From: Pararhizobium mangrovi | GTDB taxonomy: Bacteria > Pseudomonadota > Alphaproteobacteria > Rhizobiales > Rhizobiaceae | Direction of reading: 5' to 3' | Assembly (NCBI RefSeq): GCF_006516965.1 | Contig: NZ_VHLH01000005.1 | Location: forward strand, 62,001-126,000 | Length of the DNA stretch: 64,000 nucleotides | Shown: positions 1-8,635 of the stretch, piece after piece | How positions within the stretch are numbered: position 1 is the first letter of the stretch | Layout of the letters: each line of letters starts with the position of its first letter | The notes under the pieces: generated by a model | What the model was told of the DNA's origin: nothing | The model's database searches: none | The model's input: the letters and a program-made list of their open reading frames with translations, nothing else | Position numbers and translations under genes: made by a program

Positions 1-590
1 TCGTATTCCGAGGCCGCGTCGACGATCACCGGCACGTTGCGCGCATGGCAGATCGCGACGAACCGGTCGAGTGGGATCTGGCCGTATTCGACGACGTGAT
101 GCGACACGACGTAAAGCGCGGCCGCGGTTTTTTCGGTGATGGAGCCAGCAAGGCTGTATTCCTGTGCGAGCGTCGAGGTGCCGACGGGCACGACCCTGGC
201 ACCCGCAAGCCGGACGGCCTGTTCGACGGGCGCGCCGTAGTGGCACATGTGGCCGAGCTGCATGACGACTTCGTTGGCCATCCCCTCGCTCGAAGGCAGT
301 CGTTCGACGAGGCTCGGCTCGCAGCCCGTCATGGTCGCGGCGACCATCTGCGTGACGCCCGCACTCGCCGAGCAGGTCACGAAACCCGCCTCGCCTCCCG
401 TCAACCGGGTGATCGCTTCGCTCGCCTTGGCCTGAAGAGCGTGCATGTTGACGAAGCGCGGCAGAATCGACGCCATCGCCTCGGCCACTTCCGGGCGCGC
501 GATCGACGCGCCGAGGCCGGTCATCGTGCCGGACGCGTTGATGACGGGCGGAAGACCGCTTTCGGTATAGAAATCCTGCCAGTGCGCCAT
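1..590 (-). CDS. SelA-like PLP-dependent lyase/aminotransferase-fold enzyme (partial, 3' end outside window)
   Basis: The frame opens at an ATG at 588-590 on the minus strand and stays open to the left edge, giving the first 196 residues. The sequence (MAHWQDFYTESGLPPVINAS..., then a stretch ending VIVDAASEYD) matches the N-terminal half of the SelA / D-glucosaminate-6-phosphate ammonia-lyase family, a PLP fold-type I group; the PLP-binding lysine would lie just beyond the edge. Such enzymes eliminate ammonia or water from amino acids or amino sugars. It is divergent from the IclR gene and shares its control region. Together with the COG3964 amidohydrolase and RidA of the adjacent operon it suggests a degradation pathway that passes through an enamine or imine. 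Family call is firm; substrate unknown. Confidence 0.8.
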   Translation of the reverse strand, partial: MAHWQDFYTESGLPPVINASGTMTGLGASIARPEVAEAMASILPRFVNMHALQAKASEAITRLTGGEAGFVTCSASAGVTQMVAATMTGCEPSLVERLPSSEGMANEVVMQLGHMCHYGAPVEQAVRLAGARVVPVGTSTLAQEYSLAGSITEKTAAALYVVSHHVVEYGQIPLDRFVAICHARNVPVIVDAASEY

Positions 591-637
591 GGTGGGCCGA
601 GCCTCCTTCAGGTTCCGGTCGGTTGCCGTGTACGGGC

Positions 638-653
638 TTCCATTGTAAGAGAA
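638..653. promoter_or_regulatory. Putative IclR operator, copy 1
   Basis: TTCCATTGTAAGAGAA is a near-palindrome of the form TTCC-N-TT-R-TAAG-R-GAA. It lies between the divergent SelA-like gene (start 590) and iclR (ATG 680, alternative 656). A sequence matching at 13 of 16 positions lies in the leader of the binding-protein gene at 8572-8587. The pattern shared between a regulator and its neighbouring operon suggests autoregulation plus control of the transport operon. Inference from sequence only. Confidence 0.55.
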
Positions 654-679
654 TAATGACGATGAACGCGCGAGGGACC

Positions 680-1462
680 ATGGTGAGAAACGCATCCGCG
701 ACGACGCGAAGCCGTACGAGCGGGGTCGATCGCACGCTCCAGATCCTGGACATGCTGAGCGCGCGCGGTACGCCGAGCAGCGCCTACGATATTGCCAAGA
801 CGATCGGTGCGCCGGTCTCGACGATCTACGCGCTGGTGGACGATCTCGCAGCGCGCGGCATGCTTTCCAAGCCCGACGACAAGCGGGTCTGGCTCGGTCC
901 GCGTCTCATGCGCTACGGCCTTGCCTACGAAAGCGGTATGGACCTGCTGACGGAGGCCAAGCACGAGATGAACCGGCTCGCGCGCCGGCTCGGCGAGACC
1001 ATCCAGGTCTGCTACCGCGACGAGGGCGACATGGTCGTCGCCGCCATGGCCGACGGCGACGGGCATTTCCGTATCTCTTCCGACGTCGGTGCGCGCGTGC
1101 CCCTGAACTGGACGGCCTCGGGCCGCCTGCTCCTCGGCCATCTGCCGGAAGACGAACGCCTCGCCATTTTCCGCAAGATCGCCCAACCGTCCCATACCGG
1201 GCTTGCTGAAACCGATCCCGAACGGCTTTGCGAGCATGCCGCCCGGGACTTTCGCGCGCGGCTCGCCGTTCAGCTCGGCGCATCGGATTTCGCCGTTGCC
1301 TGCATCGCCGCGCCGATCCGCGATGCGAGCGGGGCATGCGTGCTGACGATCTCGATCGTGCTTGCCGAGCCGAAGGCGCGCGCCAACCTCGATCGTTACG
1401 GCCGGGCCGTGCAGGAAGCCGCAAGCGCGGTCGAGCAAGCCCTCGGTCGTTCGGCCGCCTGA
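680..1462 (+). CDS. IclR family transcriptional regulator
   Basis: The 260-residue protein has an N-terminal winged helix (about residues 12-72, TLQILDMLSARGTPSSAYDIAKTI region) and an IclR effector-binding domain (about 85-250). ATG 680 is preferred because GAGGGA lies just upstream; an in-frame ATG at 656 would place the putative operator on its ribosome site. It is flanked by the SelA-like gene (divergent) and ridA (convergent), so it is the natural local regulator of the transport/degradation cluster. The effector is probably the transported substrate or a breakdown product; this is inference. Confidence 0.9.
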   Translation: MVRNASATTRSRTSGVDRTLQILDMLSARGTPSSAYDIAKTIGAPVSTIYALVDDLAARGMLSKPDDKRVWLGPRLMRYGLAYESGMDLLTEAKHEMNRLARRLGETIQVCYRDEGDMVVAAMADGDGHFRISSDVGARVPLNWTASGRLLLGHLPEDERLAIFRKIAQPSHTGLAETDPERLCEHAARDFRARLAVQLGASDFAVACIAAPIRDASGACVLTISIVLAEPKARANLDRYGRAVQEAASAVEQALGRSAA

Positions 1463-1496
1463 AATACGCTCCGTTCGCCGCATGACCGGCGCCTTC

Positions 1497-1994
1497 CTAC
1501 TTGGTGGCGATCTCGACGATCGCCTCGATCTCGACCGTGATGTCGTTCGGCAGCGAGCCCATGCCGACGGCCGATCGCGCATGGATGCCGGCGTGCGAGA
1601 GCACCTCGCCGAAGAGATCGGAACACCCGTTCACGACCTTCGGATGATCGGTAAAATCAGGCGCGGCGTTGACCATGCCGAAGATCTTCACCACCCGCTT
1701 GATCCGCGAGAGGTCACCGACTTCCTGGCGTATGACGGCAAGGAGGTTGAGCCCGACGAGGCGCGCATGCTCGTAGGCGTCCTCCACCGAAACGGTGCCG
1801 CCGACCTTGCCGGTCAGGAGCGTGCCGTCGGTGCGCACCGGTCCCTGCCCGGAAACGAAGAGCAGATCGCCCACCCTGACGGCATTGACGAAGTTGCCGA
1901 TCGGGGACGGCGCGGAAGGCAGGCTCAGGCCGAGCCGTTCGAGCGCCTCTTCCGGCGTTGCGACGGAAGCGGTGGCGCTGGTCGGGGAGTGCAT
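1497..1994 (-). CDS. RidA family (YjgF/YER057c/UK114) enamine/imine deaminase
   Basis: A 165-residue RidA-fold protein. Family features visible are NAVRVGDLLFVSGQGP near the N-terminus and ARSAVGMGSLPNDITVEIEAIV near the C-terminus; the arginine before SAV corresponds to the substrate-carboxylate-binding arginine of active RidA proteins. RidA hydrolyses reactive 2-aminoacrylate-type enamines or imines released by PLP enzymes. It is the last gene of the seven-gene operon and begins one base after the stop of the upstream ATPase gene. Its presence beside a SelA-like PLP enzyme fits disposal of a lyase intermediate. It carries an N-terminal extension of about 20 residues relative to the shortest family members. 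Confidence 0.92.
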   Translation of the reverse strand: MHSPTSATASVATPEEALERLGLSLPSAPSPIGNFVNAVRVGDLLFVSGQGPVRTDGTLLTGKVGGTVSVEDAYEHARLVGLNLLAVIRQEVGDLSRIKRVVKIFGMVNAAPDFTDHPKVVNGCSDLFGEVLSHAGIHARSAVGMGSLPNDITVEIEAIVEIATK

Positions 1995-2963
1995 TCAGAT
2001 TTCTCCGAGTCGTAGACAGGCGGCGTGATGCCGCGACGATATGGAATGCGGTTCCGGGACCTTCTCAGCGCAGGCATCGATCGCATGCGGGCAGCGGGTG
2101 CGGAAGACGCAGCCCGAAGGCGGGGAAAGCGGGCTCGGTATGTCGCCGGCGAGGATCTGGCGCGCCTGCCGGCCTTCGGGATCGATCGTCGGAATCGCCG
2201 AAAGGAGCGCTCGTGTATAGGGGTGGCCGGGCAATCGGTAGACGTCGTCGCTCGGCCCGGTTTCGGCAACGCGGCCGAGATAGAGAACGACCATTTCGTC
2301 GCACAGATATTCAACGACGCTGAGATCGTGCGCGATGAAGAGGATCGTCAGGCCGCGCCGGTCCCTGAGATCCTGCAGCAGGTTGAGGATCTGCGCCTGG
2401 ACCGAGACGTCGAGCGCGGAGACCGATTCGTCGGCAATGATGAATTCCGGCTCCACCGCCAGTGCACGAGCGATCCCGATGCGCTGGCGCTGCCCGCCGG
2501 AGAATTCATGTGGGAAACGTCCCATATGATCGGCCGAAAGCCCGACCTCCTCGAGGAGCCCCGCAACGATGTCGTCGCGCTCCCGCCGGTTCCGGCCGAT
2601 GCCGTGTGCGACGAGCGCTTCGCCGACGATCTGGCGAATGCGCATACGCGGATTGAGGCTCGAAAACGGGTCCTGGAAGATGATCTGCATGCGCTTGCGC
2701 ATGGCCTTCAGTCCGCGCTGGTCGAGGGCCGTGATGTCGGTGCCGTCGAAGACGACGCGCCCGGCGGTCGGTTCGACGAGGCGCAGAAGGCAGCGACCGA
2801 GCGTCGTCTTGCCGGAGCCGGACTCGCCGACGAGGCCGATCAGCGACCCGCGCTCGATATTGAAGGTGACGTCGGAAAGCGCCTGCACGTCGCCGGCCGA
2901 CGTCGGGAACGTCTTGCCGAGCCCTTCGATACTGACGAGCGGTCCTTCGGATCGGGCGTTCAT
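1995..2963 (-). CDS. Peptide-type ABC transporter ATP-binding protein (OppF/DppF-like)
   Basis: A 322-residue ABC ATPase. Walker A GESGSGKTT is at about residues 46-54, followed by a FSGGQRQR signature, Walker B with ADESVSALD, and a C-terminal oligopeptide/dipeptide extension with the conserved GCVFRTRCPHAIDAC cysteine motif. The ATG at 2961-2963 overlaps the stop of the preceding ATPase gene (ATGA). With its partner it energises the permease pair encoded upstream in the operon. The longer open frame running further upstream lies in the wrong frame of the partner gene and is not real. Confidence 0.95.
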   Translation of the reverse strand: MNARSEGPLVSIEGLGKTFPTSAGDVQALSDVTFNIERGSLIGLVGESGSGKTTLGRCLLRLVEPTAGRVVFDGTDITALDQRGLKAMRKRMQIIFQDPFSSLNPRMRIRQIVGEALVAHGIGRNRRERDDIVAGLLEEVGLSADHMGRFPHEFSGGQRQRIGIARALAVEPEFIIADESVSALDVSVQAQILNLLQDLRDRRGLTILFIAHDLSVVEYLCDEMVVLYLGRVAETGPSDDVYRLPGHPYTRALLSAIPTIDPEGRQARQILAGDIPSPLSPPSGCVFRTRCPHAIDACAEKVPEPHSISSRHHAACLRLGEI

Positions 2964-4018
2964 GCCTGCCTCATCTTCCAGCAGCGCGAAAGGTGGTCCG
3001 GTCCGCACGGTTCGAGCGAGACGGGCTCGAGACAGGCTTCCTCGCGCCAGGCGCAACGGGTTTCGAACGGACAGCCGGGCGGCAGGTCGTAAAGCGAGGG
3101 GACCGTGCCGGGAATGGCGGTCAGGCGCACGCGCTGCCCCTTGTCGTCCCGCTCGCGATTGGCTTCGGGGATCGAGGCGAGAAGCCCGCGCGTATAGGGG
3201 TGGTTCGGTGCATCGAAGAGGCGGCGAACCGGCGCCTGCTCCACCGCGACGCCGGCATACATGACAGCCACGTCGTCGGCGATCTCCGCGACGACGCCCA
3301 TGTCGTGCGTGATGAAGAGGATCGACATGTCGAGTTCGCCCTGCAGCCTTCGCATCAGGTCGAGGATCTGCGCCTGGATGGTGACGTCGAGCGCGGTCGT
3401 CGGCTCGTCGGCGATCAGGAGGCTTGGATCGCAGGCGAGCGCCATGGCGATCATCACCCGCTGACGCATGCCGCCCGACATGTGATGCGGATAGTCGTCG
3501 ATGCGCCGTTCGGCACCGGGAATCTCGACGAGGCGAAGCAGGTCCACGGCCCGCTTGCGAGCGTTCGCCCGGTTCGTCGCCATATGCAGCCAGATCATCT
3601 CGGCAATCTGATCGCCAACGGTCTGCAACGGGTTCAGCGAACTCATCGGCTCCTGGAAGATCATCGAGATCTCGCGACCGCGAATGCGACGCATCGTCCG
3701 CTTCGATGCGCCCGTCAGGTCGACCGCCTCTCCGGAGGAAAGCCGGTAGAGAATGCGGCCGTCGACGACGCGTCCCGGTTCGGAAAGCAGACCCATGATC
3801 GACAGCGAGGTGACCGACTTGCCCGAGCCCGATTCGCCGACGATGGCGAGCGTGCGTCCCTTCTTCAGCCGGAAGCTCACATCGCGAATGACCTTCGCCG
3901 TGCGGTTCTTGTAGACGAAATGCGTGCTCAGCCGCTCGACGGCGAGCACTTCGTCCGGCGCGAGCCCCTGCCCGTTCGCCGAAATCCTGTCCGTCGTCGC
4001 TTCGTCGCTCCGGCTCAT
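2960..4018 (-). CDS. Peptide-type ABC transporter ATP-binding protein (OppD/DppD-like)
   Basis: A 352-residue ABC ATPase with Walker A GESGSGKS at about residues 61-68, signature MSGGMRQR at about 180-187, Walker B LLIADEP near 200-206, and the C-terminal oligo/dipeptide transporter extension ([15 protein letters not shown]). Its start overlaps the stop of the amidohydrolase gene by four bases and its end overlaps the start of the OppF-like gene, so the three are translationally coupled. It forms the heterodimeric ATPase of the importer. Confidence 0.95.
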   Translation of the reverse strand: MSRSDEATTDRISANGQGLAPDEVLAVERLSTHFVYKNRTAKVIRDVSFRLKKGRTLAIVGESGSGKSVTSLSIMGLLSEPGRVVDGRILYRLSSGEAVDLTGASKRTMRRIRGREISMIFQEPMSSLNPLQTVGDQIAEMIWLHMATNRANARKRAVDLLRLVEIPGAERRIDDYPHHMSGGMRQRVMIAMALACDPSLLIADEPTTALDVTIQAQILDLMRRLQGELDMSILFITHDMGVVAEIADDVAVMYAGVAVEQAPVRRLFDAPNHPYTRGLLASIPEANRERDDKGQRVRLTAIPGTVPSLYDLPPGCPFETRCAWREEACLEPVSLEPCGPDHLSRCWKMRQA

Positions 4019-5154
4019 ACGGCACCCGCCTTTCGTCCCGCACGCGCCGCCTCGAAAGCCTCGTCGCCGATGACGGCGAAGCGCGGTTCGAAGAAGCGCT
4101 TCACACGAAGCGTATGGCCGAGGCTGTCGGTTACGACCTCGTCCGCATCGACGAGGTCGAAGACGGTAAGATCGGCCTTCTCGCCGATTTCCAGACCGTT
4201 TCGCGCCGGAAGGCCGAGAAAGCCGCGCGGCGCGCCGCAGATCGCTTCGACACAGTCCTCGAAGCCGAGACCCGCCGCATGCACCTTGGAGACCGTGGTC
4301 GCGAGATCGTAGACCGGACCGTGAACGTTACGCCGATGCAGGTCGGTCGAAATCGAGAACGGCTTGAGCCCGTCGGCGATCGCGCGCTCGGCGACCGCGA
4401 AGCTGTAGGAGGCCGCGCCATGGCCGATGTCCATGCGCACGCCGCTGGCCGCAAGCTGTTTCGCCATTTCCATGAGCTGCGGCGTATCGGCGATCGAGCC
4501 CGACTTCTTGCCGTTGAAACAATGGGTGACGACATCGCCCGGCGTCAGGATGTCGAGCACCTCGTCGATCATCGGCGGCGGCTCGCCGATATGCACCATC
4601 AGCGGCAGTTCGGCGATCTCCGCGACGCGCTTGGCGATCTTCACGGGCGTGATGCCCCAGGCGCCGACGATGACGCCGCTCGCGCGTACCTTGATGCCGC
4701 AGATCACGTCGCGATTGGCCTCGATCACCGCGAGCGTCCGGTCGACGTCGATCGAGCGCATGTCGATGAGTTCGGACACCCGGTTGCAGGCGACGAGGCC
4801 GATCGAGCCGATGTTGAGGAAGGCGCGCACCGTCTCGCGCTGCTTCTCGATCACGTATTCGCGCAGGCCGTGAAAGCTCGCTTCGCCGGCCGAGCCGGCA
4901 TCGGCCATGGCGGTGACGCCGCCGCTCACCCCCGCCTCGTCGGCACGGATCGAAATGTCGGTGCCACCGTGCCAGACATGGACGTGAAGGTCCGCCCAAC
5001 CGGGCGACACATAGGCGCCCCCGCAGTCGATCACACGCGCGGCTTCCGGTGCTTCGGCAGCGATACGACCCGCACCGTCGATGCAGATTTCGCCGGTTTC
5101 GGTGCCGCCATCGAAACCGATCGGAGAGACGTTCGTGAGAACCAGCCCGGACAC
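4015..5154 (-). CDS. COG3964 amidohydrolase/deacetylase family metallohydrolase
   Basis: A 379-residue protein of the amidohydrolase superfamily. With GTG 5152-5154 as start (AAGGAG lies about nine bases upstream, across the stop of the permease gene) the metal ligands read: H57-x-H59 in DLHVHV, K155 in IKVRAS (candidate carboxylated lysine), H188 in MVHIG, H211 in THCFNGK, D271 in STDLH. COG3964 proteins are often misnamed dihydroorotase; an Agrobacterium member is reported to deacylate acetyl-(R)-mandelate-type compounds in vitro, but the physiological substrate is unknown. It sits inside the ABC operon, between permease and ATPase genes, so its substrate is probably what is imported. It likely acts in the cytoplasm, as no signal peptide is seen. 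Confidence 0.9.
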   Translation of the reverse strand: MSGLVLTNVSPIGFDGGTETGEICIDGAGRIAAEAPEAARVIDCGGAYVSPGWADLHVHVWHGGTDISIRADEAGVSGGVTAMADAGSAGEASFHGLREYVIEKQRETVRAFLNIGSIGLVACNRVSELIDMRSIDVDRTLAVIEANRDVICGIKVRASGVIVGAWGITPVKIAKRVAEIAELPLMVHIGEPPPMIDEVLDILTPGDVVTHCFNGKKSGSIADTPQLMEMAKQLAASGVRMDIGHGAASYSFAVAERAIADGLKPFSISTDLHRRNVHGPVYDLATTVSKVHAAGLGFEDCVEAICGAPRGFLGLPARNGLEIGEKADLTVFDLVDADEVVTDSLGHTLRVKRFFEPRFAVIGDEAFEAARAGRKAGAV

Positions 5155-5158
5155 GGGT

Positions 5159-6019
5159 TCAAAGCTCCTTGGAAAGATTGGGATCGAGCGCGTCACGCAG
5201 GCCGTCGCCGACGATCTGCAGGGCAAGGACGCACAGCGTGATGGCGATACCGGGAAAGAGGATCATCCAGCCGGCCGACGAGACGTATTTGCGCCCCTCG
5301 TTGATCATCGTGCCCCAGGTCGGCGTCGACGGATCGACGCCGACGCCGAGAAAGGAAAGCCCGGCTTCGGCGAGCATCGCATAGGCGAAGGTGAAGGTCG
5401 CCTGCACGATGAGCGGCGAGACAATGTTGCGAAGCACGTGGTTGGCGAGAATGCGCCACGTGGAAACGCCGAGCGCGCGCGCCGCCTCGACATAGGTCAG
5501 CTCACGGATGACCAGCGTGGAGGCCCGCGCGACGCGTGCTACTCGCGGCGTATAGACGACCGAAAGGGCGATGATGACGTTCAGCACCGAACCGCCGAGA
5601 GCGGCGACGAGCGCGATTGCCAGCAGGATGTCGGGAAACGCCATCATGGCGTCGACGACGCGCGAGACCGGCGCATCGAGCCGCCTGAAAAATCCGCCCA
5701 TCAGGCCGAAGAAGACGCCCGCGACGGTGGAAAACGCCGCCACGCAGAGACCGACGGTCAACGATACGCGGCCGGCGAAGATCACGCGCGAAAAGATGTC
5801 TCGACCGTATTCGTCCGTTCCGAAAAGATGCGCCCAGCCCGGCGGCGTAAGACGGCTGGCGATCGCCAGCTTGTTGGGGTCGGCGGGTGCGACGACCGGC
5901 GCCAGGATCGCCGCGGCGCCGAGGACGAAAAGGATCGCCAGCCCGATCACCACCGATTGGCGCTGGGCGAGCAGCTTGACGAGGCCGGGGCCGCCGGCAT
6001 GGGCTGGAGCGTTCGCCAT
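5159..6019 (-). CDS. Peptide-type ABC transporter permease (OppC/DppC-like)
   Basis: A 286-residue inner-membrane permease. It has an N-terminal TM segment (VVIGLAILFVLGAAAILAP), the HLFGTDEYGRDIFSR motif typical of DppC/OppC proteins, and a BPD-transport-2 core with the EAA loop EAARALGVSTWRILANHVLRN. The order permease B, permease C, amidohydrolase, ATPases is compact, with three bases between the two permease genes. Confidence 0.95.
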   Translation of the reverse strand: MANAPAHAGGPGLVKLLAQRQSVVIGLAILFVLGAAAILAPVVAPADPNKLAIASRLTPPGWAHLFGTDEYGRDIFSRVIFAGRVSLTVGLCVAAFSTVAGVFFGLMGGFFRRLDAPVSRVVDAMMAFPDILLAIALVAALGGSVLNVIIALSVVYTPRVARVARASTLVIRELTYVEAARALGVSTWRILANHVLRNIVSPLIVQATFTFAYAMLAEAGLSFLGVGVDPSTPTWGTMINEGRKYVSSAGWMILFPGIAITLCVLALQIVGDGLRDALDPNLSKEL

Positions 6020-6022
6020 CGG

Positions 6023-6964
6023 CTAGTATTTCACCCGTGGATCGATGGCGAGATAGAGCATGTCGATGAGGAAATTGATGAGCACGTAAAGCCCGGCGAT
6101 GACGACGAGCACGCCTTGGATCACGGGATAGTCGCGCCGCAGCACTGCGCCGACGACGAGCGAACCGAGACCAGGAAGATTGAAGACGCGCTCGGTGACG
6201 ATCGCGCCGGAGATAAGCAGAGCGAAGGTCAGCCCGACGACGGTGACGATCGGGATCAGCGCGCTCTTCAACGCATGGCGAATGACGACGCGCCATTCGC
6301 TCATCCCCTTGGCACGCGCGGTACGGACGAAATCGTCGTTGAGCACGTCGAGCATCGCCGCACGCGAAAAACGGATGATGAGCGCGGAATTGACGATGCC
6401 GAGCACGATCGAGGGCAGGATGATGAAATGCACACGCTCGAAAAACGTGGCGCTCGGCGATCCGAAGCCCGATACCGGAAACCACCCGGCACCGGTGGCA
6501 AGGTACTGCTGGAAGATGAGCCCGAGCCAGAAGCTCGGCACCGAAGCGGCGAGCATCGCCGTCGAAAGCGAACCCTGGTCGAAGAGGCTGCCGCGCGTAT
6601 AGGCGGAAAGGATACCGACCGGCAGGGCGATCGCGACCGCGATGACGATCGAAAAGAGCGTCAGGAGAACCGTCGGCTCTGCTCGCGCGGCAATGACCTG
6701 GGTAACCGGCTGGTTGAAGAAGATGGACTGGCCAAGATTACCGGTCGCGATCTGGCCGAGGAACGAGAAGTATTGCACCACGACCGGCTGGTCGAGGCCC
6801 ATCCGCGCGCGAAGCGCGACGACGTCGGCCGGCGTCGCCTCGGGGCCGAGCATCAGCGAGGCCGGATCGCCTGGTGCCAGACGCACGATGATGAAGACCG
6901 TGGTGAGCACGATGAACATCACCACGATCATGCCGAGGACGCGTTTTGCGACGTAGCGGGCCAA
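6023..6964 (-). CDS. Peptide-type ABC transporter permease (OppB/DppB-like)
   Basis: A 313-residue inner-membrane protein. It starts with the DppB-type MARYVAKRVLGMIVVMFIV segment and the PGDPASLMLG periplasmic motif, contains the EAA-type loop (RTARAKGMSEWRVVIRHALKSALIPIV), and ends DPRVKY, all characteristic of OppB/DppB permeases. It pairs with the following permease gene. Confidence 0.95.
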   Translation of the reverse strand: MARYVAKRVLGMIVVMFIVLTTVFIIVRLAPGDPASLMLGPEATPADVVALRARMGLDQPVVVQYFSFLGQIATGNLGQSIFFNQPVTQVIAARAEPTVLLTLFSIVIAVAIALPVGILSAYTRGSLFDQGSLSTAMLAASVPSFWLGLIFQQYLATGAGWFPVSGFGSPSATFFERVHFIILPSIVLGIVNSALIIRFSRAAMLDVLNDDFVRTARAKGMSEWRVVIRHALKSALIPIVTVVGLTFALLISGAIVTERVFNLPGLGSLVVGAVLRRDYPVIQGVLVVIAGLYVLINFLIDMLYLAIDPRVKY

Positions 6965-7014
6965 GGGCGCTTCCCTTCGCGAATGGAGGGGCCGGCGAGC
7001 CGGCCCCCGTCACC

Positions 7015-8556
7015 CTACTGGCTGAACTGCGCGTTCCAGAAGAACGGCCATGGTGTCTGCGGAACACCGCTCATCTTCGGGTTTTCGGCCGAAAGAGCAC
7101 TGAACGAGCCGACCTTGTAGAAGGGCACCTGCTGCCAGACCATCTTCTGAAGCTTGGCGAAGAGCTCCTCACGCTTCTTCTGGTCGGTCGTCGAGGTGAA
7201 GTCGGCGAGCAGCTTGTTCTTCTCGGGATCGTCCCAGCCGAGCCTGGAGCTTGCGCTGTACAGGCTCGTCAGCGCCGGCTCCGGCAGGAAGGGCGAGTGC
7301 GTGATATAGATGTCCCACAATTTCGGGTTGTCGCGCCGTTCCGTCAGCGTCGCCCAGTCGACGACGTCGAGCTTTACCTTGAAGCCGGCCTGTTCGAGAT
7401 AGGCCTTGGCGACCTGCGCCATCTGGTAGTGAAATTCGTACTGGTGCGATGTGAGAATGCGAAGCGGCGTGCCGTCGTAGCCGGCCTCCTTCAAAAGCTT
7501 GGCCGCCTTTTGCGGATCGGCCTGAGCGTAGAGATCGGATCCCTCTTCATTGTGCCAGACGTACTTCTTCGGGAAGAGCGCAGCGTCGGTGCCGAAGAAC
7601 TTCTTGTCGCCGAACGCGGCAAGCAGCATGTCGTTCGGCGCAAGTGCGGCTTCCACCGCCTGGCGCATTTTCAGGTTCGTCATCAGCCCGGCCTTCAGGT
7701 TGAAGGCGAAGATCGGCCAGCCGAAATTGTTCAGGAGCACCGGCTTGATCTTGTCGCTCTTCTCGAGCCGGTCGTAGGCTTCGGTGGAAAGCCCGTCCGC
7801 GTAGTCGTACTGACCCGCGACGGCACCTTCGATGCGGGTATTGCCGTCGGGCACCGGAACGAAGTCGATCTCCGCCGGAATCTGCTTGCGCTCGCCGAAC
7901 GTGCCGTCGGCCGGCTCCGTGCGCGAGGTATAGCCATCGAAGCGCGTCAGCTTGATGTACTGGTCCGGCTTGTGCTCGGCGAGCTTGTAGGGACCGGTAC
8001 CGATGAGCTTGGTCAGCTTTTCGCCGTCGATATCCTCCTGAGGCACGATCGCAGCGGCGGAATTCGAAAAGGCGAGAAGCGAAAGCAGCGGCGCATACGC
8101 CTTCTTGAGCTTGATGACGACCGTATTGTCGTCGGAAGCCGTCACACTCTCGATCGTATCGGCCACACCCTGGCCTCGGGTCGCGACCTTTTCCCAGAGC
8201 TTCAGCGACGCGACAACGTCGTGGGCGTCCATCTTCGAGCCGTCCTGAAAGGTCACGCCCTCACGGATCGGAATGGTGTAGGTTCGTCCGTCGTCGGTGA
8301 TCTTCGGCATCGACTTGGCGAGCAGCGGACGGACCTTCCAGTGCGAATCGAAGGTGTAGAGGGTCTCGAAGAAGTGCTGCGTGACGATGCTGACGACATC
8401 GGCCGTCGAAAGCATGGGATCGAGCGTCGGCGGCTCGCCGATGATGGCGACGGTAACGACGTCGTCTCCCTTCTTCGCGTCCTGGGCGTACGCTTGCATT
8501 GCGGGCAAAGCCGTCACGGCCGCCGCAGCGAGAGAAAACATGGCTGCGATACGCAT
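7015..8556 (-). CDS. Extracellular solute-binding protein family 5 (peptide/opine-type)
   Basis: A 513-residue protein with a Sec signal peptide (MRIAAMFSLAAAAVTALPAMQAYAQ, probable cleavage after AYA-Q) and the family 5 pattern GEPPTLDPMLSTADV...HFFETLYTFD, with the conserved ANPKLWDIYI-like central region. It is the first gene of the operon and delivers substrate to the permease pair. Family 5 binding proteins take peptides, opines, glycosides or acylated compounds; the adjoining deacylase suggests an acylated or amide-linked substrate, which is inference. Confidence 0.93.
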   Translation of the reverse strand: MRIAAMFSLAAAAVTALPAMQAYAQDAKKGDDVVTVAIIGEPPTLDPMLSTADVVSIVTQHFFETLYTFDSHWKVRPLLAKSMPKITDDGRTYTIPIREGVTFQDGSKMDAHDVVASLKLWEKVATRGQGVADTIESVTASDDNTVVIKLKKAYAPLLSLLAFSNSAAAIVPQEDIDGEKLTKLIGTGPYKLAEHKPDQYIKLTRFDGYTSRTEPADGTFGERKQIPAEIDFVPVPDGNTRIEGAVAGQYDYADGLSTEAYDRLEKSDKIKPVLLNNFGWPIFAFNLKAGLMTNLKMRQAVEAALAPNDMLLAAFGDKKFFGTDAALFPKKYVWHNEEGSDLYAQADPQKAAKLLKEAGYDGTPLRILTSHQYEFHYQMAQVAKAYLEQAGFKVKLDVVDWATLTERRDNPKLWDIYITHSPFLPEPALTSLYSASSRLGWDDPEKNKLLADFTSTTDQKKREELFAKLQKMVWQQVPFYKVGSFSALSAENPKMSGVPQTPWPFFWNAQFSQ

Positions 8557-8571
8557 CAGAAGACCCCTTTG

Positions 8572-8587
8572 TTCCCTTATAACGGAA
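8572..8587. promoter_or_regulatory. Putative IclR operator, copy 2, in the leader of the ABC operon
   Basis: TTCCCTTATAACGGAA (minus strand TTCCGTTATAAGGGAA) is a near-perfect palindrome, 16 bases upstream of the binding-protein start. It matches the site at 638-653 next to iclR at 13 of 16 positions. It lies downstream of the predicted promoter at 8607-8635, where a bound repressor could block elongation. A further AT-rich stretch with TTCCATAATAATAAG on the minus strand sits just upstream and could be an auxiliary half site. Confidence 0.55.
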
Positions 8588-8606
8588 TGTCGCTTATTAT
8601 TATGGA

Positions 8607-8635
8607 ATGATTGACGCCTTCGCTCGGCCTGTCAA
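8607..8635 (-). promoter_or_regulatory. Predicted sigma-70 promoter of the ABC/amidohydrolase operon
   Basis: On the minus strand TTGACA (8630-8635) is followed after 17 bases by AATCAT (8607-8612). It lies about 50 bases upstream of the start at 8556 and just upstream of the putative IclR operator. The rest of 8557-8935 holds no convincing gene. Confidence 0.45.

Noticed and set aside
1995-4043. A single 682-codon minus-strand frame that could be read as an OppD-OppF fusion.
   Set aside because: The upstream two thirds are in a different frame from the real OppD-like protein and read as arginine-rich nonsense; a clear ATGA junction at 2960-2963 separates two normal ATPases.
5081-7120. A 679-codon open frame on the plus strand opposite the permease and amidohydrolase genes.
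   Set aside because: It mirrors GC3-biased codons of real genes on the other strand; the translation is rich in D, R, H and E with no family resemblance, and the minus-strand products are clear transporters and an enzyme.
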